DNA of 9,263 bases from an uncultured Bacillota bacterium (GCA_902766525.1 CACXDX010000082.1:1-9263), one strand, 5' to 3'; counted from the stretch's first letter, positions 1 to 5,864 are shown. Program-made: numbers and translations. Notes: a model not told the origin generated them from the sequence alone.

Positions 1-114
1 ACCGAACTGCTGAAGAACAAAAACGTTCATATCTCCCGCCGCACCGTGGCAAAATACAGAGAGCAGCTCGGTTATCCCATTGCCGGTCAGCGTAAAAGTT
101 TTGAAAGTAAATAA
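1..114 (+). CDS. rpoN: RNA polymerase sigma-54 factor, C-terminal end only
   Basis: The window opens inside this gene; only the last 37 residues and the TAA stop are present. They contain SRRTVAKYRE, which matches the RpoN box (ARRTVAKYRE), the signature near the C-terminus of sigma-54 that reads the -24 promoter element. The first box residue is Ser instead of the usual Ala. The box is followed by QLGYPIAGQRKSF and a short basic tail, the normal place for sigma-54 to end. Sigma-54 directs transcription at -24/-12 promoters and needs an AAA+ activator. Its presence implies that such promoters exist in the genome, but I found none with correct spacing in this window. The gene converges on the CarD-family gene and shares a terminator with it. 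Confidence 0.93.
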   Translation, partial: TELLKNKNVHISRRTVAKYREQLGYPIAGQRKSFESK

Positions 115-150
115 AAAACGATCTTATTTTCGGAAATAAGATCGTTTTTT
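113..150. terminator. Bidirectional rho-independent terminator between rpoN and the CarD-family gene
   Basis: A 17-bp perfect inverted repeat runs 113-129 and 134-150 around a TCGG tetraloop. The arms begin with A6 and end with T6, so either strand reads as a GC-containing stem followed by a U-run. The left arm overlaps the rpoN stop codon (112-114), and the right arm touches the CarD stop at 150-152. One element therefore serves both convergent genes. Confidence 0.93.
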
Positions 151-650
151 TATTTGTCCAATTTTTTTCTGAGCTCCCGGACGATCTCGTTTTTGTCCGT
201 ACCGCGGATGAAGGCGAATTCTTCCGCGAGGGTGTCCTCGGCCCGTTTCATATAGCGCTCATCAATGAGATGCTGTTTTTTGCCGGTTTCGCTTTGATGA
301 CGCCTGCGTTTGTACAGCATTTTCAGCAATGCCATGAGTTCTTCCCGGTCACCGTTTTCGATGATCTTTTGATAGACATCTTTGCGCCGCGTATCCGCGG
401 CGAGGGAAAGGGGTTTTTGCTTTGACGCTTCCCGGAAAATCGTTTTGATCTCTTTTTCCGTGAGCGGTTTTTTCAGTTTTTTGCCTATGAAGTCGTTTTC
501 GGCGGGGACGAAAAAGGTGCTGCGCTCATCGAAGACGGGAACTAAGGTGTAGTAGAGCCGACGCTCTCCGGCAAATTCCATCTCTTTGATTTCGGTGATG
601 CGGCAAACGCCGTGCAGGCTGTAAACGACGACATCATTGATTCGGAACAT
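150..650 (-). CDS. CarD/CdnL-family transcriptional regulator
   Basis: This is a 166-residue cytoplasmic protein. Its N-terminal ~60 residues are the CarD/TRCF RNA-polymerase-interacting domain: NDVVVYSLHGVCRI fits the family pattern of valines followed by a His-Gly-Val turn. From about residue 70 the protein is helical and basic, as in the C-terminal DNA-contacting domain of CarD/CdnL. Members bind the RNA polymerase beta subunit and stabilise open complexes at housekeeping promoters. The start at 650 is set by AAGGAGA six bases upstream. Length is typical. Oddity: the protein has no tryptophan, whereas characterised CarD proteins use a conserved Trp in the C-terminal domain to wedge into the minor groove near the -10 element; here the aligned region reads AADTRRKDVY. 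Family assignment is firm, physiological role inferred. Confidence 0.88.
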   Translation of the reverse strand: MFRINDVVVYSLHGVCRITEIKEMEFAGERRLYYTLVPVFDERSTFFVPAENDFIGKKLKKPLTEKEIKTIFREASKQKPLSLAADTRRKDVYQKIIENGDREELMALLKMLYKRRRHQSETGKKQHLIDERYMKRAEDTLAEEFAFIRGTDKNEIVRELRKKLDK

Positions 651-732
651 GACTTCTCCTTACGGTGCTTGTATTTCTGAAAAAGGAATCGCGTTGTATT
701 CCCGAAAAGTACATCATTCTTCCATATATTTT

Positions 733-741
733 ATTATAGCA
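733..741 (-). promoter_or_regulatory. Extended -10 promoter for the CarD-family gene
   Basis: Read on the minus strand this is TGCTATAAT, a consensus -10 hexamer with the extended TGn motif. No good -35 hexamer lies 16-18 bases further upstream, which is common for extended -10 promoters. Transcription would start near 726 and give a leader of about 75 nt before the ATG at 650. Confidence 0.7.
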
Positions 742-808
742 CAAAAAATGAAAAATGGCGGAAAAATTTTTTTGCATTGGGGAAAAAGTCGCAGGATGAG
801 TAAAACGA

Positions 809-820
809 TTTCGCGCGAAA
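809..820. promoter_or_regulatory. 12-bp perfect palindrome, candidate operator
   Basis: TTTCGCGCGAAA is a perfect dyad lying 20 bp upstream of the transporter -35 box (841) and about 70 bp upstream of the CarD -10 on the other strand. Its position in a divergent control region next to a drug-efflux gene suggests an operator. No regulator gene sits beside it, so this is inference. Confidence 0.35.
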
Positions 821-840
821 ACAGACGCTTGCGCGGAACG

Positions 841-869
841 TTGCCGAAAACAGAGAAATGTGCTAAAAT
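841..869 (+). promoter_or_regulatory. Promoter of the MFS transporter gene
   Basis: TTGCCG (841-846), a 17-base spacer and TAAAAT (864-869) preceded by TGC (861-863) form a good housekeeping promoter with an extended -10. Transcription would begin near 876, about 34 nt before the GTG start. This places the true coding start downstream of here even though the reading frame is open back to 637. Confidence 0.75.
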
Positions 870-909
870 AAACAGGTTCGATTTTATTCGCGAGGAGGTT
901 GATTTTCAG

Positions 910-2091
910 GTGAAGAAAAAAATGAACGCGAAGCTGTTTGTCGCGATCATCATCTTTACGGTCACCATCGACTGGATGGCCTGTGATATTTTCCTCCCCG
1001 CGGAACCCGAGATCCTCGCTTATTTCCATACCACGGCCGCCGTGCTCAATTCGACGCTGTCGATCTATTTTATTTTTTCCGCGATCAGCGTTTTGCTCGG
1101 GGGCCCTTTGAGCGATGAATACGGACGCAAGCCTGTGCTTCTCGCCGGGGTGGCGCTGTTTACGGTCTTCGGTTTCGGCTGTGCCGTCGCGCCCAATGTC
1201 GGTTTTTTGATTTTTTGCCGGGGCGGCGCGGCCTTCGGTTCGGGCATCATCACCGCCGTTACCATGGCGATGGTCAAGGATTATCTGGAAGCGGAAAGTT
1301 TTCAAAAAGCCATGGCCGTGCTTCAATCCGTTGTCGTCATCGGTCCCGTCATCTCGCCTTTTCTCGGCTCCTTCCTGCTGATCCTCGGCGGCTGGCGCTG
1401 GGTGATGGCCGCTCTCGGTTTCCTCGGCGCCTTTGTTTTTTGTCTCTGTCTGGCTTTACCGGAAACGCTGGCAAAGGAGCGGCGGGTCAAAGGCGGCGTA
1501 TTGCCGGCGATGAAGGGACTGATCACCGTGGGCAGAGATCGGGAGTTTTCCGTGCTGCTGCTGGTCATTTCCATGTTTTGTATTCCCTTTTATGCCTTTA
1601 TCGCCGTTTGCTCCTATATTTTCATCAGCGATTACGGCTTGACTTATTATCAGTACAGTCTCATTTATGGCGGGATCTGCGTGATCTCTTTCACCGCGCC
1701 CTTCCTGTATCTGCTGCTCAATAAGAAGCTCGGCGCCAAAACCTTGCTCGGTATCTGCTTCGTCCTGCTGGGGATCACCGTTGCCGGCTGCGGCAGTCTC
1801 GCCTATTGGGGGCCGATTTTCTTCTTTGTGGTTTTGATCCCCTATACCTATGCCGAAGGCATTTCCCGTCCTTTAGGCATGGTGCTCCTCCTCAACCGGC
1901 ATGAGCGGACTTCCGGCGCCGCTTCGGCGCTGACGGGTTTCGCCACGTCGATCCTGGGCACCGTCGGTACCGTCGTGGCGACGCTTTCCTGGAGTAATTA
2001 CCTGGACGGTCTTTTCTGGATCTTCCTCGTCTGCTTCCTGACGGCTCTCGTTTTATGGCTGCTGCTGCTGAAATGGAAGGTGAAGATGTAA
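910..2091 (+). CDS. Bcr/CflA-like MFS drug-resistance transporter
   Basis: This is a 393-residue integral membrane protein with about 12 hydrophobic segments, the usual size for 12-TM DHA1 drug:H+ antiporters. Motif A is clear at residues 65-75 (GPLSDEYGRKP), in the loop after helix 2. A motif-C-like stretch GPVISPFLGS follows at 145-154, in helix 5, typical of antiporters. The first helix ends DIFLPAEPEI, close to the DMYLPALP-type signature of Bcr/CflA efflux pumps. The open frame extends upstream to 637 but that part covers both divergent promoters. The chosen start is GTG at 910, 11 bases after AGGAGG (893-898); the ATG at 922 is 23 bases from that site and less likely. The gene is monocistronic, with its own promoter and terminator. 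Substrate cannot be read from sequence. Confidence 0.85.
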   Translation: MKKKMNAKLFVAIIIFTVTIDWMACDIFLPAEPEILAYFHTTAAVLNSTLSIYFIFSAISVLLGGPLSDEYGRKPVLLAGVALFTVFGFGCAVAPNVGFLIFCRGGAAFGSGIITAVTMAMVKDYLEAESFQKAMAVLQSVVVIGPVISPFLGSFLLILGGWRWVMAALGFLGAFVFCLCLALPETLAKERRVKGGVLPAMKGLITVGRDREFSVLLLVISMFCIPFYAFIAVCSYIFISDYGLTYYQYSLIYGGICVISFTAPFLYLLLNKKLGAKTLLGICFVLLGITVAGCGSLAYWGPIFFFVVLIPYTYAEGISRPLGMVLLLNRHERTSGAASALTGFATSILGTVGTVVATLSWSNYLDGLFWIFLVCFLTALVLWLLLLKWKVKM

Positions 2092-2096
2092 AAAAT

Positions 2097-2135
2097 AAAA
2101 AAGACGTGATCGCTGCCGCGACCGCGTCTTTTTTT
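2097..2135. terminator. Bidirectional terminator between the MFS gene and the rhodanese gene
   Basis: AAAAAAGACG (2097-2106) pairs with CGTCTTTTTT (2125-2134). An inner TCGC/GCGA stem closes a TGCC loop at 2110-2121, with a short, partly paired internal loop between the two stems. Both strands end in a T-run, and the element lies between two convergent genes. Confidence 0.85.
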
Positions 2136-2142
2136 GATGAAA

Positions 2143-2463
2143 TTATTTTTCGAGGGGGCCTTTGTAGCCGTTGATGCCGCCGATGTTGGTGACGCTCGTA
2201 TATCCTTTCGCCTTCAGGGCGGAAACGGCGTTGCCGCTGCGTCGTCCGCTGAGACAATAGGTGAAGATCGGCTGTTCCCTCTCGGGAACGATCTCCCGGA
2301 TTTGATCGATTTCGGCCAGCGGCAGGTTCTTACTGCCGGGGATATGGCCGGCATCGTATTCCGCGGCATCGCGAACGTCGATGAGGACGGCGCCGGCCGT
2401 TTCCTGATAGCGGTTGACGCCGGCGTTGATATCCATGCCTTTCAGCAGATCCAGTATGCCCAT
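2143..2463 (-). CDS. Single-domain rhodanese-like sulfurtransferase
   Basis: This is a 106-residue cytoplasmic protein consisting of one rhodanese domain. LIDVRDAAEYDAGHIPGSKN (28-47) is the conserved first half. The active-site loop is CLSGRRS (70-76), with catalytic Cys70 and the Arg that stabilises the persulfide. Such enzymes carry sulfane sulfur as a Cys persulfide between donors and acceptors. The frame is open further upstream, but AAGGAGG seven bases before the ATG at 2463 fixes this start. No signal peptide is seen. It is the third gene of a minus-strand operon, 55 bp after the TlpA-like gene, and ends at a bidirectional terminator. A link to thiol or persulfide handling with CcdA and the thioredoxin is inferred from context; the physiological donor is unknown. 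Confidence 0.9.
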   Translation of the reverse strand: MGILDLLKGMDINAGVNRYQETAGAVLIDVRDAAEYDAGHIPGSKNLPLAEIDQIREIVPEREQPIFTYCLSGRRSGNAVSALKAKGYTSVTNIGGINGYKGPLEK

Positions 2464-2518
2464 AAATGTACCTCCTTGATGAAAGTTTTTGCTTTGTCTG
2501 CGGTTTTCCGTGATTGTG

Positions 2519-3061
2519 TCATTCCAGGATCGCCGCGATATTTTCATTCAGCTGTTTTTCATTGATGGCGCCGATCTGTTCGGCGACGATCTCTCCCTTT
2601 CGGTTGATGAAATAGGTTTGAGGAACGGCGGAAATGCCGTAGGCCGCGGCGGCTTCGCCGTTGTCATCCAGGTAGATCGGGAAGGAATAACCGTTTCGCT
2701 CGACGAAATCTTTGGCGGTGGCGGCGGTTTCCCGGACACCGTCGCAGAGATCGATCATCATGAAGCGGACATCGTCTCCGTGGTTTTCATAGGCTTCGGA
2801 GAGGAGAGGATATTCTTCCTCGCAGACACCGCACCAGCTCGCCCAGAAATGGACGATGACGGGTTTGTCGAGGAGATCGCGGAAGTCGACTTCATTGCCG
2901 TTTTCATCGCTGACGCGAAAATCCGGCGCGGCGTTGAATTCCGTGCTGCCGCCCGTTTCGGGCAGATGAGCGGGGGACAGGGCGCGGTAGGCGGTGAAAG
3001 CGACGCCCAAAATGATCAGCAGAATGATGAGAGTGATAAAAACGGAACGTTTTTGAGCCAT
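2519..3061 (-). CDS. Membrane-anchored TlpA/ResA-like thiol-disulfide oxidoreductase
   Basis: This is a 180-residue protein with an uncleaved N-terminal membrane anchor (about 7-24) and no lipobox, so the thioredoxin fold faces outside the cytoplasm. The active site is WCGVC (76-80; Cys77, Cys80) after VIVHFWAS, and the cis-proline loop is VPQTYF (Pro147). The N-terminal NAAPDFRVSDENG segment matches the AhpC/TSA-TlpA start. Family members such as ResA reduce disulfides on apocytochrome c or other exported proteins, using electrons passed by CcdA. That fits here: ccdA ends 17 bp upstream and the two are surely co-transcribed. An SD AGGAGG lies seven bases before the ATG. An extra Cys106 is present. 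No cytochrome c maturation gene lies in the window, so the target is open. Confidence 0.9.
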   Translation of the reverse strand: MAQKRSVFITLIILLIILGVAFTAYRALSPAHLPETGGSTEFNAAPDFRVSDENGNEVDFRDLLDKPVIVHFWASWCGVCEEEYPLLSEAYENHGDDVRFMMIDLCDGVRETAATAKDFVERNGYSFPIYLDDNGEAAAAYGISAVPQTYFINRKGEIVAEQIGAINEKQLNENIAAILE

Positions 3062-3078
3062 GAAAAAACCTCCTCGGT

Positions 3079-3726
3079 TCAGTTGAAAGTCGTGAGCAAC
3101 GCCGTTATCTTACCCGTTATCATAAGCAAACCGACAGCCAACAGCAAACAGGCGGAAACGGCGCGGATCAGGGCGTAGTGGTTTTTGATCCATTGAAAGG
3201 CGCCGGTCAGAGCGGAAATGAAGACCGCCGTGAGTATGAAAGGTACGCCCATGCCCAAAGCGTAGACGAGAAGCAGCAGAAATCCGTGAACGGCGTCGGC
3301 CGAAACGGAGGCCATCATTAAAGCCGCGCCCAAAAAAGCGCCGACACAGGGGGAAAGGCTTACGGCATAGACAGTGCCGAAAATGAACGCGGAGAAGATC
3401 CCGCCGATCTCCCGCCCCTTTTTCGGTCCCCTGAAAAACGGCAGGGGCAGCAGGTCCAAATAAACGAGACCGAGAGCCATGACGATGACGCCGCAGACGA
3501 TCTCCGTCGCCCTTTGCCACTGCAGCAGCAGCGCGCCGAGGGAAGCGGCAAAAACACCGAGCAGGCAAAAAACGACGGAAAAGCCGAAGACAAAAGCGCC
3601 GGCTCTCGCGACGACCCGTTTTTCGCCGCCGCCGGCGAAATAGGAGATATACAGCGGCAGCAGCGGCAGGACACAGGGAGAAACGAAGGAGAGGACGCCT
3701 TCCAAAAAAGTGATGAGATATTGCAT
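3079..3726 (-). CDS. ccdA: CcdA-type cytochrome c biogenesis / DsbD-like transmembrane electron carrier
   Basis: This is a 215-residue polytopic protein with six hydrophobic segments, the size and fold of CcdA. The two redox cysteines sit in the hallmark motifs SPCVLPLLP (Cys18, helix 1) and SPCVG (Cys127, helix 4). CcdA takes electrons from cytoplasmic thioredoxin and passes them across the membrane to extracytoplasmic thioredoxin-like proteins. The partner here is the TlpA-like gene 17 bp downstream. A GTG at 3738 extends the frame but overlaps the SD AGGAGG (3738-3743), so ATG at 3726, 11 bases from it, is the start. It is the first gene of the three-gene minus-strand operon and has its own promoter. 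Confidence 0.92.
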   Translation of the reverse strand: MQYLITFLEGVLSFVSPCVLPLLPLYISYFAGGGEKRVVARAGAFVFGFSVVFCLLGVFAASLGALLLQWQRATEIVCGVIVMALGLVYLDLLPLPFFRGPKKGREIGGIFSAFIFGTVYAVSLSPCVGAFLGAALMMASVSADAVHGFLLLLVYALGMGVPFILTAVFISALTGAFQWIKNHYALIRAVSACLLLAVGLLMITGKITALLTTFN

Positions 3727-3766
3727 CTTTCGCCGCACCTCCTTCCTTTGCGTCGATCACATCTTT

Positions 3767-3795
3767 ATTCTACCCGTTTTTTACCGCCGCATCAA
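3767..3795 (-). promoter_or_regulatory. Promoter of the ccdA-thioredoxin-rhodanese operon
   Basis: On the minus strand, TTGATG (3795-3790), a 17-base spacer and TAGAAT (3772-3767) give a good housekeeping promoter. Transcription would start near 3760, about 33 nt before ccdA. Directly upstream, 3796-3845 is strongly A-rich on this strand, with a purine bias, and resembles an UP element. Confidence 0.75.
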
Positions 3796-3883
3796 TAGTT
3801 TTTCTTTTTTTGTTTTGTGTCTTTCCTTTGCTTTCTTCGTGTTTCGCTGAAACTTGTTTCGCCGCCGGGATCAATGATAACGG

Positions 3884-3910
3884 TTTGACGGAAATTCCGC
3901 GTCTTTGACG
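3884..3910 (+). repeat. Direct repeat flanking a small dyad upstream of spoVT
   Basis: TTTGACG occurs at 3884-3890 and again at 3904-3910, a 20-bp period, on the same face of the helix. Between and overlapping them are a dyad CGGAA-A-TTCCG (3889-3899) and a GACG/CGTC pair (3887-3890 and 3900-3903). The second repeat abuts the putative spoVT promoter, so this may be a regulator binding site. No match to a named operator is claimed. Confidence 0.35.
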
Positions 3911-3938
3911 CATAAGAATGGGCTTCCTGCAGATACTA
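3910..3938 (+). promoter_or_regulatory. Forespore sigma-G-like promoter candidate for spoVT
   Basis: GCATA (3910-3914), a 17-base spacer and GATACTA (3932-3938) resemble the sigma-G type pattern (G-x-ATA, then CATxxTA about 17-18 bases later), with one mismatch in the -10. No standard -35/-10 pair with 16-18 spacing is visible in the same place. In Bacillus subtilis spoVT is a sigma-G gene, which supports the reading. The assignment is by eye only. Confidence 0.4.
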
Positions 3939-3976
3939 TAAAGGACAATTCGCAGTAAAACAGGAGGAATACAGCT

Positions 3977-4534
3977 ATGAAAGCAACGGGAATCGTTCGC
4001 CGCATCGACGATCTCGGCCGTGTTGTGATCCCCAAGGAGATCCGCCGTACCATGCGTATCAGAGAAGGCGACCCCTTGGAGATTTTCGTTGATAAGGAAG
4101 GGGAAGTCGTCCTGAAAAAATATTCTCCGATGACGGCCCTCGGTGATTTTGCCGCAGAATACGCCGCCTCGCTCAGCCAAACGCTCAATACGACGGTGAT
4201 GATCACCGACAGAGATGAGATCATCGCCGTCAGCGGCGGTTCGCGACGGGAATATTTGCATCGCCCCGTCGGCGCTCTGGTGGAGCGGGTGATGGAAGAA
4301 CGCCGAACGCTGCTGAAAAATCATCCCTTGACGGAAAGAGGAGATGATTTGCTTTCCGCCGAAACGGAGGGCGGTGCCCTTTCATCTTTTTGCATCGCGC
4401 CGATCCTTCCCGGCGGCGACGTGGCGGGCAGCGTGATCATTTGTTCCGGGGATCCCAAGCGGATCATGAGTGAGACCGAGCGCAAACTGGCGGAGACGGC
4501 GGCCTCCTTTTTGGGCAGGCAACTGGAACAGTAA
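3977..4534 (+). CDS. spoVT: Stage V sporulation protein T-like AbrB-family regulator
   Basis: This is a 185-residue protein with the two-domain SpoVT layout. Residues 1-50 form an AbrB/SpoVT swapped-hairpin DNA-binding domain (MKATGIVRRIDDLGRVVIPK, then EIRRTMRIREGDPLEI). Residues 55-180 form a GAF-like domain with the VMITDRDEIIAVSGG strand-turn pattern, and the full length equals that of known SpoVT. SpoVT is a tetrameric regulator of late forespore genes in Bacillus; related proteins also occur in non-sporulating Bacillota. The start is fixed by AGGAGG (3962-3967) nine bases before the ATG. The gene is divergent from ccdA and followed after 75 bp by a separately promoted LCP gene. The GAF ligand is unknown. 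Confidence 0.9.
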   Translation: MKATGIVRRIDDLGRVVIPKEIRRTMRIREGDPLEIFVDKEGEVVLKKYSPMTALGDFAAEYAASLSQTLNTTVMITDRDEIIAVSGGSRREYLHRPVGALVERVMEERRTLLKNHPLTERGDDLLSAETEGGALSSFCIAPILPGGDVAGSVIICSGDPKRIMSETERKLAETAASFLGRQLEQ

Positions 4535-4542
4535 ACCGGGAT

Positions 4543-4570
4543 TTGCATAATCTTCCGTATATGGTATAAT
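4543..4570 (+). promoter_or_regulatory. Strong promoter of the LCP gene
   Basis: TTGCAT (4543-4548), a 16-base spacer and a perfect TATAAT (4565-4570) carrying the extended TGG (4562-4564) form the best promoter in the window. It begins only 8 bp after the spoVT stop. Transcription would start near 4577, about 33 nt before the ATG at 4610, which excludes the in-frame TTG at 4583 as a realistic start. Confidence 0.88.
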
Positions 4571-4609
4571 AAAAAAGATCCGTTGATAGGAAAATCAGAG
4601 GTTCTTACC

Positions 4610-5758
4610 ATGTACAGAGAAAAAGATTACAATCGCGATAAAGCGGGAAAAAGCAGAGGAAAAGCGAAGGTTGTGAAGACACAATCCGTTTTCGACGATC
4701 CCGCCGCAACAAAGAAAGGGATGCCTCCCAATCCCCGCCGCAAAGCGAAGCGGGCCGAGCCCTTCGGGGAAAGGGATGAAGGGAGATCGGGCAGCCGTCC
4801 CGCCTTTTCCTTTGCCGAAGATGAAAAACCCGCGCTGCGCCGGAAGGGCGGCAAAAAAAAGTGGTGGATCATCTTCGGGATCGCGCTGCTCCTCGCCGGT
4901 TTCTGGTTTTATACGATGGGCGGTCTCAACTCCCATCCCCTGCCCAAGGACGACGCTTCTCTGGGGATATCCGCCGGCAGTGAATTCGGCGTCATCAATA
5001 TCGCTCTCTTCGGCGTTGACGCCAGAGACAACGGGGACGCCGGCCGCAGCGATGCCATGATGATCGTCTCCGCCGATGTTTTTTCCGGTGATCTTAAGAT
5101 GATCTCCCTGCTCAGAGATTCCAAGGTGCCCGTTGAAGGTCACGGTGAGACGAAGCTGAATCACGCTTACGCCTACGGTGGGCCGGAGCTGGCGGTGAAA
5201 ACCATCAATCAGGTCTTCCATACCGATATCCGTGAATTTGCCACGGTCAATTTCAATCAGCTTTCCGATATCGTGGACGCCGTCGGCGGCGTGACTCTGG
5301 ACGTCAGCGAAGCCGAACGGGAACAGATCAACGCCTTGATCGATGAGCAGTTCCCCGGTTCTCCCCATCTGGAAGGCAGCGGCAATGTTGTCCTCGACGG
5401 CAATCAGGCCATCAGTTACTCGCGTATTCGCAAGATCGATTCGGACAACGCGCGCAGCGATCGCCAGCAGGAAGTCTTGAACGGAATCTTCGCCTCGGTC
5501 AAGACGATGCACGTTTGGGAATATCCCCGCTTCATCCATAAATTTTCCGCTGCGGTGGATACCTCCGTCAGCTCTCTTGACGTCTTTCGTCTCTTGCCCA
5601 TGATCTTTCATGATTTTGAGCCGGAGCGCTTCACCGTTCCCGATATCCAATACGAGACGGATCTCAAAGGGTATAAGGACAGCGACGGTCTCTGGTACTG
5701 GCATTACAATCTCGATCGGGCCGCCGATCGCATCCACGGAATCATTTACGGTGACTGA
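4610..5758 (+). CDS. LytR-CpsA-Psr (LCP) family cell-wall polymer ligase
   Basis: This is a 382-residue protein. Residues 1-84 are a hydrophilic, Lys/Arg-rich, probably disordered cytoplasmic tail. Residues 85-104 (WWIIFGIALLLAGFWFYTMG region) form one membrane helix, and the rest is extracytoplasmic. The LCP catalytic domain runs about 128-303 and keeps the hallmark pieces: IALFGVDARD, GRSDAMM with its Arg-Asp pair, SLLRDS, KLNHAYAYGG, VDAVGGVTLDV and YSRIRKIDSDNARSDRQQEVL-type arginines at 272-285. LCP enzymes transfer lipid-linked anionic polymers (teichoic acid-like or capsule) onto peptidoglycan. The long basic tail is larger than in many LCP proteins. The start is ATG 4610, preceded by AGAGGTT. 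The gene is monocistronic between a strong promoter and a strong terminator. The polymer it attaches is not deducible. Confidence 0.9.
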   Translation: MYREKDYNRDKAGKSRGKAKVVKTQSVFDDPAATKKGMPPNPRRKAKRAEPFGERDEGRSGSRPAFSFAEDEKPALRRKGGKKKWWIIFGIALLLAGFWFYTMGGLNSHPLPKDDASLGISAGSEFGVINIALFGVDARDNGDAGRSDAMMIVSADVFSGDLKMISLLRDSKVPVEGHGETKLNHAYAYGGPELAVKTINQVFHTDIREFATVNFNQLSDIVDAVGGVTLDVSEAEREQINALIDEQFPGSPHLEGSGNVVLDGNQAISYSRIRKIDSDNARSDRQQEVLNGIFASVKTMHVWEYPRFIHKFSAAVDTSVSSLDVFRLLPMIFHDFEPERFTVPDIQYETDLKGYKDSDGLWYWHYNLDRAADRIHGIIYGD

Positions 5759-5767
5759 AACGTTTTG

Positions 5768-5803
5768 CCGCGTTCCCCCGGGGGGAACGCGGTTTTCTCT
5801 TTT
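5768..5803 (+). terminator. Rho-independent terminator of the LCP gene
   Basis: CCGCGTTCCCC (5768-5778) pairs perfectly with GGGGAACGCGG (5782-5792) around a three-base loop. TTTTCTCTTTT follows. It is a very GC-rich stem starting 10 bases after the LCP stop codon. Confidence 0.92.
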
Positions 5804-5819
5804 CGGCATAGTTTTTTTG

Positions 5820-5857
5820 CTCTCGTCATAGCCTTTTGCAAAGACTGATGACGAGAG
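5820..5857 (+). promoter_or_regulatory. Leader hairpin that pairs with the manA Shine-Dalgarno
   Basis: CTCTCGTCAT (5820-5829) and ATGACGAGAG (5848-5857) are a perfect 10-bp inverted repeat. Pairing continues inward as AG/CT (5830-5831 with 5845-5846, one bulged G) and CTTT/AAAG (5833-5836 with 5840-5843) around TGC. This gives about 16 bp with one bulge and one mismatch. The 3' arm contains nearly all of GAGAGG (5853-5858), the only SD for the ATG at 5865. In RNA the hairpin should limit translation initiation; in DNA it could instead be an operator. Confidence 0.55.
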
Positions 5858-5864
5858 GAAAACG

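Noticed and set aside
637..909. N-terminal extension of the MFS frame
   Set aside because: It contains the CarD start region and both promoters, and it encodes no transporter-like sequence; the SD and promoter place the start at 910.
634..1326. A 230-codon minus-strand open frame over the CarD/MFS region
   Set aside because: It overlaps the divergent promoters and the MFS coding start, is rich in Arg/His/Asp as expected of antisense translation, and shows no domain.
3110..3760. A second long minus-strand frame overlapping ccdA
   Set aside because: Its product is Arg-rich with no membrane segments or motifs, while the ccdA frame has both redox Cys motifs and six membrane segments.
3841..3862. 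Short repeats GTTTC/GAAAC and a second GTTTCGC
   Set aside because: The 5-bp stem and 7-bp repeat are weak and expected by chance in a T-rich tract.
4595..5809. A 404-codon open frame on the minus strand covering the whole LCP gene
   Set aside because: It is antisense to a clear LCP domain protein. Its translation has no recognisable domain, and it covers the LCP promoter side and terminator. It arises from codon bias of the real gene.
5804..5822. Sigma-54-like GG...GC promoter before manA, tempting next to rpoN
   Set aside because: The spacing between GG (5805-5806) and GC (5819-5820) is 12 bases; sigma-54 needs 10. A similar near miss at 760-775 fails for the same reason.
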